DNA of 64,000 nt from Streptomyces rhizoryzae (GTDB lineage Bacteria > Actinomycetota > Actinomycetes > Streptomycetales > Streptomycetaceae), in contig NZ_JALMUV010000005.1 of the NCBI RefSeq assembly GCF_023155275.1, forward strand, positions 124,001-188,000, in the 5' to 3' direction. Below the pieces are notes generated by a model that was given only the letters and a program-made list of their open reading frames with translations, did not search any database and had not been told where the DNA came from. This document shows positions 29,460-37,321 of the stretch, one piece after another. The position numbers and the translations under genes were made by a program. How positions within the stretch are numbered: the stretch's first letter is position 1; each line of letters opens with the position of its first letter.

Positions 29460-30401
29460 TCAGTGGTGGTGGCCGTCCGCCGCCCCGTCCGCGCCCTCCC
29501 GGGGGCCGTCCGCGGGGGCGGCGCCGGCCGTGCGGACGGTGAAGGCGGCGGTGTGGACCGCCCCCTGGTGCCGGAAGTCCAGGAAGAGGCGGTAGGTCCC
29601 GACGCTCGGCGCGATGGCGGTGAAGGACACCGCGGGACCGGCCGACCTCCGGCCGTCGCCCGCCGCGCCACCGGGGTGGACGTGCAGGTAGGCCAGGTCG
29701 CCGGAGCGCAGCGCGACCAGGTGCCCGTACGCGCCGAGGTAGGGCTGGAGATCGGTGACCGGCTTGCCGTCCTTGGTCACGCGCAGCGTCAGGGCACTGG
29801 GCGCGCCGGGACGGAGGGCGCCGTCGAGGGTGACGCGGTAGCCGTCGGTCTCGGCGGTGGCGGCGGGTGCGGGCAGTCCGGCCGGCCGGTACGCGCCGGT
29901 GACCGCCAGGTCGGCGCCGAGCGTCAGGCCGTCCTCCGCGCCCTCGGGGGTGAAGTCGGCGAAGACCCGGTAGCCGCCGGCCGCGGGCAGGTCGGCCGGG
30001 ACCGACCAGGTGCCGTCGGCGGCCCGCCGCGGGTGCAGGTGGCGGAAGACCGCCAGGTCCCGGGACGCCACGATGAGGTGCAGCTCCTTGCCGTGCTCGG
30101 GGCGGTAGGCGGTGACCGGGCGGCCGGTGCGGTCGTCGCGGACCGCGAACCGCAGCTCGGCGGGGGTGCCGGCGGTGACGGCCGGGGTCTTCAGGTCCAG
30201 GGTGTAGCCGCCCTGTGAGACCTGGAGCCCGCCGGGCGTTTCCGGGGCGGCTGCCCGGCCGTTCGGCCCGGGGGCGTGGCCGGCGTGCGCGGCGGGGGCC
30301 GGGGCGGCCGCGGGCCCCACCGCCGCGCCCACGCCGTAGGCGGTGCCGAAGGTCGCGGCGAGCGCGACGGCGAAGATGCCGGCTTTCAGTCCGGTGTGCA
30401 T
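29460..30401 (-). CDS. Secreted/anchored copper-locus protein with His-rich ends
   Basis: 313 residues. An N-terminal hydrophobic span (about 5-28) acts as signal or anchor, then a His-containing linker (HAGHAPG) and two similar beta domains (about 55-150 and 165-265), each with a [20 protein letters not shown] / [18 protein letters not shown] motif, and a C-terminal HHH. The paired H-x-H motifs suggest metal binding outside the membrane. It is divergent from the copper ATPase, with a CsoR-like palindrome in its own promoter. No named family was recognised. Confidence 0.65.
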   Translation of the reverse strand: MHTGLKAGIFAVALAATFGTAYGVGAAVGPAAAPAPAAHAGHAPGPNGRAAAPETPGGLQVSQGGYTLDLKTPAVTAGTPAELRFAVRDDRTGRPVTAYRPEHGKELHLIVASRDLAVFRHLHPRRAADGTWSVPADLPAAGGYRVFADFTPEGAEDGLTLGADLAVTGAYRPAGLPAPAATAETDGYRVTLDGALRPGAPSALTLRVTKDGKPVTDLQPYLGAYGHLVALRSGDLAYLHVHPGGAAGDGRRSAGPAVSFTAIAPSVGTYRLFLDFRHQGAVHTAAFTVRTAGAAPADGPREGADGAADGHHH

Positions 30402-30473
30402 GGCGCAATCCCTCCTCAACGGGGCGCGAGCGGCGGAACACCGCCGGCGCACCCGGCCGATCAACTCGCCCAC

Positions 30474-30501
30474 ACCATACCCCCCGGGGGTACCCGATCA
30501 A
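30474..30501 (-). promoter_or_regulatory. Promoter of the secreted copper-locus protein
   Basis: On the minus strand TTGATC (30501-30496) and TATGGT (30479-30474) are separated by 16 bases. The palindrome at 30478-30492 fills the spacer, so a bound repressor would block polymerase. Confidence 0.5.
30478..30492. promoter_or_regulatory. CsoR-like operator A
   Basis: TACCCCC-C-GGGGGTA, a perfect 7-bp inverted repeat around one base. Copper-sensing CsoR repressors bind G/C-tract palindromes bounded by TA(C)/GTA of this kind. It lies within the promoter of the secreted protein gene. Confidence 0.7.
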
Positions 30502-30515
30502 GCCGCCGGGGCCCC

Positions 30516-30544
30516 TTGCGCTCGATACGGGCGGGGGGTATACA
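30516..30544 (+). promoter_or_regulatory. copA promoter
   Basis: TTGCGC at 30516-30521 and TATACA at 30539-30544 with a 17-base spacer. A weaker CsoR-like half-site pair ATAC-N9-GTAT (30525-30541) overlaps the spacer and -10, giving a transcription start near 30551. Confidence 0.55.
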
Positions 30545-30560
30545 TGGAGTCGCCCGAGCA

Positions 30561-30577
30561 ATACCCCCCAGGGGTAT
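30561..30577. promoter_or_regulatory. CsoR-like operator B, in the copA 5' UTR
   Basis: ATACCCC-CCA-GGGGTAT, perfect 7-bp arms with 3-base centre, matching the CsoR-box form ATACCCC-N3-GGGGTAT. It lies just downstream of the predicted copA start point, 70 bp before the ATG. Confidence 0.75.
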
Positions 30578-30646
30578 CCGCCCGACAGCGCCGCACCCGT
30601 CCACCGGCCCGCACCCGCGGCCCGTACACCCCCACCGGAGGAACCC

Positions 30647-32962
30647 ATGGCGTCCCGCCCCGCCCCCGCCACCGGCGGCCGCACCACCACTCCCGGCGCC
30701 GCCGAGGTCGAGCTCGCCATCGGCGGTATGACCTGCGCCTCCTGTGCCGCCCGGATCGAGAAGAAGCTCAACCGCATGGACGGGGTCACCGCCACCGTCA
30801 ACTACGCCACCGAGAAGGCCAAGGTCACCTTCCGCGAGGACATCCCGGTCGGCGATCTGATCGCCACCGTCGAGGCCACCGGTTACACCGCCCAGGAGCC
30901 GGCGCCGGCCGCCCCGGCCGGGGGGCCCGCGGCAGAGCCCGGCGCGGACGGCGGGACCGGCGGGCAGGACGCCGCCGACCCGCTGCGCCCGCTGCGGCAG
31001 CGGCTGCTCACCGCGGTGGCGCTGGCCGTCCCGGTGATCGCCCTGGCGATGGTGCCGGCGCTCCAGTTCACGTACTGGCAGTGGCTGTCGCTGACCCTGA
31101 CCGCACCGGTGGTCACCTACGCGGCGTGGCCGTTCCACCGCGCCGCCTGGACCAACGCCCGGCACGGCGCGGCCACCATGGACACCCTGATCTCGGTCGG
31201 CACCTCGGCCGCGTTCCTGTGGTCGCTGTGGGCGCTGTTCTTCGGTACGGCCGGCACGCCGGGGATGACCCACGCGTTCGAGCTGACCATCGCCCGCAGC
31301 GACGGCGCGGGCAACATCTACCTGGAGGCCGCGGCCGGCGTCACCGCCTTCCTCCTCGCCGGCCGGTACTTCGAGGCGCGGTCCAAGCGCAAGGCCGGCG
31401 CGGCCCTGAAGGCGCTGATGGAGCTGGGCGCCAAGGACGTCACCGTCCTGCGCGGCGGACGCGAGGAGACCGTCCCGGTCGGGCAGTTGAGCGTCGGGGA
31501 CCGCTTCCTGGTCCGGCCGGGCGAGAAGATCGCCACCGACGGCACGGTGGTGGAGGGCTCCTCCGCGGTGGACGCCTCGATGCTGACCGGCGAGTCGGTG
31601 CCGGTGGAGGTCGCGGCCGGCGACGGCGTCACCGGCGCCACCCTCAACGTCGGCGGCCGCCTGGTCGTCGAGGCCACCCGGGTCGGCGCGGACACCCAGC
31701 TGGCCCGGATGGCCAGGCTGGTCGAGGACGCGCAGAACGGCAAGGCCGCCGCCCAGCGGCTCGCCGACCGGATCTCCGCGGTCTTCGTCCCGGTCGTCAT
31801 CGGGCTGGCGCTGGCCACCCTCGGCTTCTGGCTCGGCAGCGGCGCCGGGCTGACCGCCGCCTTCACCGCCGCGGTCGCCGTACTGATCATCGCCTGCCCG
31901 TGCGCGCTCGGACTGGCCACGCCCACCGCACTGATGGTCGGCACCGGCCGCGGCGCCCAGCTCGGCATCCTCATCAAGGGCCCGGAGGTCCTGGAGACCA
32001 CCCGCAAGGTCGACACCATCGTCCTGGACAAGACCGGCACCGTCACCACCGGGCGGATGACCCTGCTGGCCACGCACACCGCGGCGGGCACCGACCGGAC
32101 CGAAGTCCTGCGGCTGGCGGGCGCGTTGGAGCACAGCTCGGAGCACCCGATCGCGCAGGCCGTGGCGGCGGGCGCGCGCGCCGAGGTGGGCACCCTGCCC
32201 ACGCCGGAGGACTTCGCCAACGTCGCGGGTCTGGGCGTCCAGGGCGTCGTCGGCGGGCACGCGGTGCTGGTCGGCCGGGAGCGGCTGCTCGCCGAGTGGG
32301 CGATCGCGCTCCCGGAGGAGCTGGCGCGGGCCAAGGCGGAGGCCGAGGCGGCCGGGCGGACCGCGATCGCGGTGGCCTGGGACGGCGCGGCCCGGGCGGT
32401 CCTGGAGGTCGCCGACGCGGTCAAGGAGAGCAGCCCGGAGGCGATCCGGCGGCTGCGCCGGCTGGGGCTGACGCCGGTCCTGCTGACCGGTGACAACGCG
32501 GCGGTGGCCCGCTCGGTGGCGGCCGAGGTCGGCATCGACGCGGACCAGGTGATCGCCGAGGTGCTCCCGCAGGACAAGGTGGACGTGGTCAAGCGCCTCC
32601 AGGCGGAGGGCCGTTCGGTGGCGATGGTCGGCGACGGCGTCAACGACGCGGCCGCGCTGGCCCAGGCCGACCTGGGACTGGCCATGGGCACCGGCACCGA
32701 CGCCGCCATCGAGGCCGGCGACCTCACCCTGGTCCGCGGCGACCTGCGGGCGGCGGCCGACGCCATCCGGCTCTCCCGGCGCACCCTGGGCACCATCAAG
32801 TCCAACCTCTTCTGGGCGTTCGCCTACAACGTCGCGGCGCTGCCGCTGGCCGCCACCGGGCTGCTCAACCCGATGATCGCGGGGGCGGCGATGGCCTTCT
32901 CCTCGGTCTTCGTGGTCGGCAACAGCCTGCGGCTGCGCGGCTTCCGGGCGGCGGACGCCTGA
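30647..32962 (+). CDS. copA: Copper-translocating P1B-type ATPase
   Basis: 771 residues. One N-terminal heavy-metal domain (about 20-85) with GMTCASC (Cys30, Cys33), eight membrane spans, the CPC metal site (IIACPCALG), phosphorylation motif DKTGT, actuator TGES, SEHP and hinge GDGVND. This set marks a Cu+ exporter. ATP hydrolysis pumps cuprous ion out of the cytoplasm. GGAGGA precedes the ATG by 5 bases. No copZ chaperone or csoR regulator gene lies beside it, so CsoR must act from elsewhere. Confidence 0.93.
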   Translation: MASRPAPATGGRTTTPGAAEVELAIGGMTCASCAARIEKKLNRMDGVTATVNYATEKAKVTFREDIPVGDLIATVEATGYTAQEPAPAAPAGGPAAEPGADGGTGGQDAADPLRPLRQRLLTAVALAVPVIALAMVPALQFTYWQWLSLTLTAPVVTYAAWPFHRAAWTNARHGAATMDTLISVGTSAAFLWSLWALFFGTAGTPGMTHAFELTIARSDGAGNIYLEAAAGVTAFLLAGRYFEARSKRKAGAALKALMELGAKDVTVLRGGREETVPVGQLSVGDRFLVRPGEKIATDGTVVEGSSAVDASMLTGESVPVEVAAGDGVTGATLNVGGRLVVEATRVGADTQLARMARLVEDAQNGKAAAQRLADRISAVFVPVVIGLALATLGFWLGSGAGLTAAFTAAVAVLIIACPCALGLATPTALMVGTGRGAQLGILIKGPEVLETTRKVDTIVLDKTGTVTTGRMTLLATHTAAGTDRTEVLRLAGALEHSSEHPIAQAVAAGARAEVGTLPTPEDFANVAGLGVQGVVGGHAVLVGRERLLAEWAIALPEELARAKAEAEAAGRTAIAVAWDGAARAVLEVADAVKESSPEAIRRLRRLGLTPVLLTGDNAAVARSVAAEVGIDADQVIAEVLPQDKVDVVKRLQAEGRSVAMVGDGVNDAAALAQADLGLAMGTGTDAAIEAGDLTLVRGDLRAAADAIRLSRRTLGTIKSNLFWAFAYNVAALPLAATGLLNPMIAGAAMAFSSVFVVGNSLRLRGFRAADA

Positions 32963-32996
32963 TCCCGCGCCCCGCCGCCCCGGGCGGCCCCGCCCC

Positions 32997-33029
32997 GCGC
33001 CCTCCGTACCCCGCCGGTACGGAGGGCGC
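32997..33029 (+). terminator. Hairpin terminator after copA
   Basis: GCGCCCTCCGTACC (32997-33010) pairs perfectly with GGTACGGAGGGCGC (33016-33029), 14-bp stem and 5-base loop, 34 bp after the copA stop codon. Confidence 0.65.
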
Positions 33030-33129
33030 CGGGGCGCGGGCGGCGCGCGGCGGCGCGTCCGGCGGTGGGGGCCGGGGCGCGGCCCGGTGGGCGCCTGCCC
33101 TACCCTCGGTCCGGGAGGAGGTCGAGACC

Positions 33130-33585
33130 ATGCGTGCGAACCGGCGGATCCGGGCGGCCGGTGCCTGGGGGCACCTGCTGCTGATCGCCGTCCTCGCGCT
33201 GGGCGTCTTCGCGATGCACACCCTCGGCCACCCCAGCGGCCCCCGGGAGATGGCCGGCCCGGCCATGGGGCCCGCCGCCCACGGCACCCCGGCGGCGGCC
33301 GCTGCCGCGGGTACGACCGCGCACCACGGCTCCGACCCCGCCCCGGACCGGCCCACCGCGCACCACGGCAGCGGGCCGTCGTCCCACTCGCCCGGGGCGG
33401 GGATGGACATGACCTCGCTGTGCGTGGCCGTGCTGGGCGCCTGGGTGCTGGCCTGCCTGCTGCGCCTGGTGGTGCGCCGGCGGGCCGACTGGCTCGTGCT
33501 CCTGCGCGCGGGCGCGCTCGTGCTGCGCCCGAATCCCCCGCCGCGGCCACCGGACCTCGCCCGGTTGTCGGTTCTGCGGATATAG
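33130..33585 (+). CDS. DUF6153 family membrane protein
   Basis: 151 residues. An N-terminal span (about 12-32), an exposed His-rich loop (AHHGS, AHHGSGPSSH; about 35-95) and a second span (about 97-115), then a basic cytoplasmic tail. It fits the small DUF6153 family found beside copper or DUF305 genes in actinomycetes. The His clusters suggest metal contact outside the membrane. TACCCT at 33100-33105 may be the -10 and GGGAGGAGG is the ribosome-binding site. Confidence 0.65.
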   Translation: MRANRRIRAAGAWGHLLLIAVLALGVFAMHTLGHPSGPREMAGPAMGPAAHGTPAAAAAAGTTAHHGSDPAPDRPTAHHGSGPSSHSPGAGMDMTSLCVAVLGAWVLACLLRLVVRRRADWLVLLRAGALVLRPNPPPRPPDLARLSVLRI

Positions 33586-33678
33586 GCCGAACGCCACCGC
33601 GGGCGCTCCGCGCTGCCCGCACACCCCGCGTTCCCCCTTTTCCGCGTATCCCGACACATCGACAGCACGAGGTATCCC

Positions 33679-34359
33679 ATGACCGCGCATCAGCGCACCC
33701 GCCGGCCTGCCCGCCGGCTCGCCCTCACCGGTCTCGCCGCCACCGCGGCCCTGCTCCTGGCCGCCTGCGGCAGCGGCGGCACGGACCAGGGGAAGGCGGC
33801 GAGCGCCTCACCCTCGGCCACGGCCGGCTCCCCGGCGGCCAACCCTGCCCCCGGGCCCGTCGCCGACGCGGACGTGACGTTCGCGCAGATGATGATCCCG
33901 CACCACCAGCAGGCGCTGGAGATGGCGAAGCTCGCCGACGGCCGCGCCGCGGACCCCGAGGTCAAGACGCTCGCCGGGGCCATCGAGCAGGCCCAGGACC
34001 CGGAGATCCGGCGGATGCGGTCCTGGCTCACCGCCTGGGGCAAGCCGCAGGCCGCCGGCTCGATGCCGGGGATGGACCACGGTTCGGGCGCCATGGACCA
34101 CGGCGGGTCCGGCCACGGCTCCGGGATGTCCGGCATGATGTCCGACGCGGACATGAAGCAGCTCGCCGCCGCCAAGGGCCGGGACTTCGACCGGAAGTTC
34201 GCGTCGATGATGATCGACCACCACCAGGGCGCGATCGACATGGCGAAGAAGGAGCAGCGGCAGGGCAAGAACCCCGCGGCCCGGAAGCTCGCCGACGACG
34301 TCATCCGCAACCAGGCCGCCGAGATCACGCAGATGAAGGCGATCCTCGGCCGGCTCTGA
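33679..34359 (+). CDS. DUF305 lipoprotein
   Basis: 226 residues. Lipobox LLAAC with lipidated Cys30, then a low-complexity linker and a DUF305 domain of two ferritin-like helical repeats: QMMIPHHQQALEMAKLA and SMMIDHHQGAIDMAKKE, separated by a Met/His-rich loop (MPGMDHGSGAMDHGG, MSGMM). The paired HH and Met motifs are typical of extracytoplasmic copper-binding proteins in this family. It probably works at the membrane surface with the DUF6153 neighbour 93 bp upstream. Confidence 0.85.
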   Translation: MTAHQRTRRPARRLALTGLAATAALLLAACGSGGTDQGKAASASPSATAGSPAANPAPGPVADADVTFAQMMIPHHQQALEMAKLADGRAADPEVKTLAGAIEQAQDPEIRRMRSWLTAWGKPQAAGSMPGMDHGSGAMDHGGSGHGSGMSGMMSDADMKQLAAAKGRDFDRKFASMMIDHHQGAIDMAKKEQRQGKNPAARKLADDVIRNQAAEITQMKAILGRL

Positions 34360-34370
34360 CGCCCCGGCCC

Positions 34371-34412
34371 GGCCGCCGCGCCCGCGTCCTGGACGGGCCG
34401 GGCGCGGCGGCC
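34371..34412. terminator. Hairpin between convergent DUF305 and acidic-protein genes
   Basis: GGCCGCCGCGCCCG (34371-34384) and CGGGCGCGGCGGCC (34399-34412) make a perfect 14-bp stem with a 14-base loop in the 59-bp convergent gap. Confidence 0.55.
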
Positions 34413-34418
34413 GGCAGC

Positions 34419-34664
34419 TCAGCGGTAGTCGTCCTCGTCCAGCTCCACCACCCGCGCCTGCTCGGCCCGGTCGGCCTCGTCGGCCGGCTCCGGCAGGTCG
34501 GCGGCGAGCGGCGTGTCGCGCCGCGGGGCGAGGGCGGCCCGCTGCTCCACCGCGTCCGCCTCCGGCGCCTCCACCCCGAACTCCGCGGTCTCCTCGGCGC
34601 CGGCGAGGTCGTCGGGGTCGTCGAGGTGGTCCGGGTGGGCGGGATCGGTCGGTTCCACCGGCAT
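34419..34664 (-). CDS. Small acidic hypothetical protein, 81 aa
   Basis: Strongly acidic (many Asp/Glu and Pro/Ala), probably unstructured, without membrane spans. AGGAGG stands 6 bases before the ATG at 34664, which is the main support for translation. No family recognised. The frame is independent of its neighbours. Confidence 0.6.
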   Translation of the reverse strand: MPVEPTDPAHPDHLDDPDDLAGAEETAEFGVEAPEADAVEQRAALAPRRDTPLAADLPEPADEADRAEQARVVELDEDDYR

Positions 34665-34792
34665 GGCTGCCTCCTGGCTGCTGGGTCACGGGGCGCGGGC
34701 CGCGCCCCTCCCCTGCGCCTGTCCCCCGCGGCCGCCCGGCAACCCTGCCACCTGCGCGGCTCACCCGTTCCGCCGCCGGGGCCGCCCCGCGG

Positions 34793-34825
34793 CCGCTCCG
34801 GGGCCGCTCCGGGGCCGCTCCGGGG
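34793..34825. repeat. 11-bp tandem repeat, three copies
   Basis: CCGCTCCGGGG is repeated three times at 11-bp spacing in the gap between the acidic-protein gene and marR. No function apparent. Confidence 0.8.
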
Positions 34826-34880
34826 CCGCCGCGGCGTCCGGTGGCGCCGGGCGGGCGCGGGCCGCGGGCCTGCCCGGCCG

Positions 34881-35336
34881 TCAGGCGCGGGAGGTCGGCT
34901 CGCCCTCCCGGGGGTGGGTCATCGCCCGCTCCAGGAGCCCGCGGAGCGTGGCCCGTTCGACGTCGGTGAGGCCGGCGAGCGGGGACTCCTCGCCGAGCAG
35001 CGCCAGCAGCCGCTCGCGCAGGGCGGCGCCCTGCTCCGTCAGCACCAGCTGCTTGGCGCGCCGGTCGGTGGGGTGCGGCCGGCGCTCGATGAGCTCCTGC
35101 TTCTCCAGCTTGTCGACGACGAAGGTGGCGTTGGAGGGCTCGCAGCTCATCCGCTCGGCCAGCTCCCGCATGGTCATCGGCCCGGTCAGCTCGCGCAGCG
35201 CGGTGGCCTGCGGCGCGGTCAGGCCGAGCCGGGCCGCGCCCCGGCGGACGTGGTCGCCGATCCGCTGGGCCATCCCGTTCAGCAGTCCGCACAGCTGGCG
35301 CTCCGCGGCGGTCTGCGCCTCCGGGTTCGTCGTCAT
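34881..35336 (-). CDS. MarR-family transcriptional regulator
   Basis: 151 residues. Winged helix with LTAPQATALRELTGPMTMRELAERMSCEPSNATFVVDKLEKQELIERRPHPTDRRAK, the MarR pattern with DRR wing. TAGGAT at 35348-35343 (minus strand) lies 6 bases before the ATG, so the transcript is probably leaderless. It faces the metallo-hydrolase gene across 161 bp that contain a perfect 19-bp palindrome, the likely operator for both this gene and its neighbour. Confidence 0.9.
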   Translation of the reverse strand: MTTNPEAQTAAERQLCGLLNGMAQRIGDHVRRGAARLGLTAPQATALRELTGPMTMRELAERMSCEPSNATFVVDKLEKQELIERRPHPTDRRAKQLVLTEQGAALRERLLALLGEESPLAGLTDVERATLRGLLERAMTHPREGEPTSRA

Positions 35337-35375
35337 GGCCCCATCCTAGCAAGTGCACCTAATCTAAATAATCCG

Positions 35376-35394
35376 AGCTTGAATGATTCAAGCT
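35376..35394. promoter_or_regulatory. 19-bp palindrome, probable MarR operator
   Basis: AGCTTGAAT-G-ATTCAAGCT, perfect 9-bp arms around one base. It overlaps the -35 of the metallo-hydrolase promoter and lies 28 bp upstream of the marR -10. Length and symmetry are typical of MarR binding sites. Confidence 0.75.
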
Positions 35395-35407
35395 TGATGC
35401 TTATGGT
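35379..35407 (+). promoter_or_regulatory. Promoter of the metallo-hydrolase gene
   Basis: TTGAAT (35379-35384) and TATGGT (35402-35407) with a 17-base spacer, one of the best sigma-70-type promoters in the window. The -35 sits inside the palindrome. Confidence 0.65.
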
Positions 35408-35497
35408 GGAGGTGCCGCCGCGGCGCGGCCCGTTCCCCGGGCACCGCGGCCCCGGCGGCACCCCGTCCTGCCCGTCCGCCCTCCAGGAGGTACCGCC

Positions 35498-36382
35498 ATG
35501 AGCACGACCGCCCCCGCCACCCGCCTGCGCCGCCCGGGCACCCTGCGCTCCCTGCGACTCGGTGAGCTGACGGTGACCTACGTCCCGGACGGCGCGGCGC
35601 GGCTGTCCGGACGCGGCTGGCTCCCGGACACCACCGACGAGGACTGGGCCGCGCACCCGGAATACCTGGACGCCGACGGCTATCTCACCGCGGGCGTCGG
35701 CGGGCTGCTGGTGGAGCGCGGCGAGCGGGCCCTGCTGATCGACGCCGGCGTCGGACCCGAGGAGCGGCCGTCCGAGCCCGGCAGCCCGGTCAGCGGCCTC
35801 CGGGGCGGCGCGCTGCTGGAGAATCTCGCCGCCCTCGGCCGCCGGCTGGCCGACATCGAGGCGGTGGCGCTCACCCATCTGCACGCCGACCACCTCGGCT
35901 GGGTCCGCCACCCGGCACCCGGCGGCGACCGCCCCGCCTTCGCGCACGCCCCCTGCCTGCTCGCCGAGCCGGAGTGGCGCGGCCGCGACCACCTCGCCGC
36001 GCACGGCATCGGCCCCGACGTCCTCTCGGTGCTGGAGCCGCACGTCCGGACGCTGGCGGACGGCGCCGAGATCTTCCCCGGCGTCCGGATCCGCTACTCC
36101 CCCGGCCACACCCCCGGGCACGCCTCCTACGTCCTCTCCTCCGGCGGGCGGCGGCTGATCGCGTTCGGCGACGCCCTGCACTCCCCCGTCCAGATAGGCC
36201 ACCCGGAGTGGTACGCCGCCCCCGACCACGACCGCGCCGCCGCCGTGCAGTCCCGCCGGCGGCTGGTCGCCGAGCTCCAGCAGCCGGACACCCTCGGCTT
36301 CGGCATCCACTTCGCCGACGTGGTCTTCGGCCGGGTCCGGCCGGGCGGCGCGGGCCCGGTGTGGGAGGCCGTGGACGCCTGA
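35498..36382 (+). CDS. MBL-fold metallo-hydrolase
   Basis: 294 residues. Metallo-beta-lactamase fold with the di-zinc motif LTHLHADHLGW (HxHxDH), YSPGHTPGHASY for the third ligand His, FGDALHS for the bridging Asp, and a C-terminal His (FGIHFADVVFG). The layout resembles lactonase/aryl-hydrolase members of the superfamily. GGAGG precedes the ATG. Control by the divergent MarR protein is strongly suggested by the shared palindrome. Substrate unknown. Confidence 0.85.
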   Translation: MSTTAPATRLRRPGTLRSLRLGELTVTYVPDGAARLSGRGWLPDTTDEDWAAHPEYLDADGYLTAGVGGLLVERGERALLIDAGVGPEERPSEPGSPVSGLRGGALLENLAALGRRLADIEAVALTHLHADHLGWVRHPAPGGDRPAFAHAPCLLAEPEWRGRDHLAAHGIGPDVLSVLEPHVRTLADGAEIFPGVRIRYSPGHTPGHASYVLSSGGRRLIAFGDALHSPVQIGHPEWYAAPDHDRAAAVQSRRRLVAELQQPDTLGFGIHFADVVFGRVRPGGAGPVWEAVDA

Positions 36383-36427
36383 TCCGGCAGCGCGGCCCGG
36401 CCGGACGGCCCGGTTGCGCAGGCCCGC

Positions 36428-37321
36428 CTACCGGAAGACCGGCCCCGCGAAGAGCCGGCGCAGCACCGCTTCCGCGCCCCGGGAGCCGTCCGCGCCGCGC
36501 CCCCCGCCGCCGTCCGCCGGTGCGTACTCCGTGACGCCGAAGCCGGCGACCGGGAAGGCGCCGGCGAGCGCGTCCAGGGCGGCCGCCAGCCGATCGGGGT
36601 GCAGGCCGCCGGGCTCGGGGCAGGACAGCCCGGGGACGTGGCCGGGGTCCAGCACGTCCAGGTCGAGGTGGACGTAGACGCGCCGGGCGCCGGTGGCCGC
36701 CACCGCCGCGACCAGCCGGCCCGGGTCGGCCAGACCGGCGACCGGGAGGGAGGCGAGGCCCGCCTCGGCGGCGAACCGCCGCTCCCCGGCGTCCAGGGCG
36801 CGCACCCCGGCCAGCACCACCTGCCGGGCGGCGAGCCGCCGCCCCGGCGGGGGCACCAACTCCGCCGGGCCCTGCCCGAGCAGGGTCCGCAGCACCATGC
36901 CGTGGAAGCCGCCGGAGGGGGAGGACTGGGGGGTGTTGAGGTCGGCGTGGGCGTCGAACCACACCACCGCGAGCTCGTCCCCGTGGCGGGCCACCGCCCG
37001 GGACACCGGCCCGAGTTCGCTCCCGCAGTCCCCGCCGGCGGTCCGCAGCACTTCGGTGTCCGCCCAGTCGTCCAGGGCCGCTTGCGTGGCGCGCAACGCC
37101 TCGGCCAGTACGTCGAGATGGCGGACCCGGCCGGCGGTGCGGCCCGGGCGCGCGCCGACCGGGACGACGGTCCGCCGGGCGGCGGGCAGCAGCGCGGCGA
37201 GCCGGTGCGCCCCCTCGGCCAGCAGGTGCGGGTCGCCCGCCGCCGACCCCTGCCACTGCGGTACGACCAGCAGCCGCCCCGACCGCCCCGGCACCGCGCG
37301 GCCCTCCCGCGGCCCGCTCAT
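36428..37321 (-). CDS. Arginase/ureohydrolase-family protein
   Basis: 297 residues with the ureohydrolase fold and metal motifs: GGDCGSE where arginases have GGDH(S), WFDAHADLNT, and HLDLDVLDP. The first Mn ligand His is therefore Cys, a variant that occurs in some uncharacterised members; the other metal residues are kept. The family hydrolyses guanidino groups or formimino groups. Its ATG overlaps the stop of the upstream acetyltransferase gene (ATGA), so the two are one operon and probably act on one pathway. Confidence 0.8.
   Translation of the reverse strand: MSGPREGRAVPGRSGRLLVVPQWQGSAAGDPHLLAEGAHRLAALLPAARRTVVPVGARPGRTAGRVRHLDVLAEALRATQAALDDWADTEVLRTAGGDCGSELGPVSRAVARHGDELAVVWFDAHADLNTPQSSPSGGFHGMVLRTLLGQGPAELVPPPGRRLAARQVVLAGVRALDAGERRFAAEAGLASLPVAGLADPGRLVAAVAATGARRVYVHLDLDVLDPGHVPGLSCPEPGGLHPDRLAAALDALAGAFPVAGFGVTEYAPADGGGGRGADGSRGAEAVLRRLFAGPVFR

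Noticed and set aside
30461..33622. A 1053-codon minus-strand frame over copA
   Set aside because: Antisense shadow; copA motifs on the plus strand are decisive.
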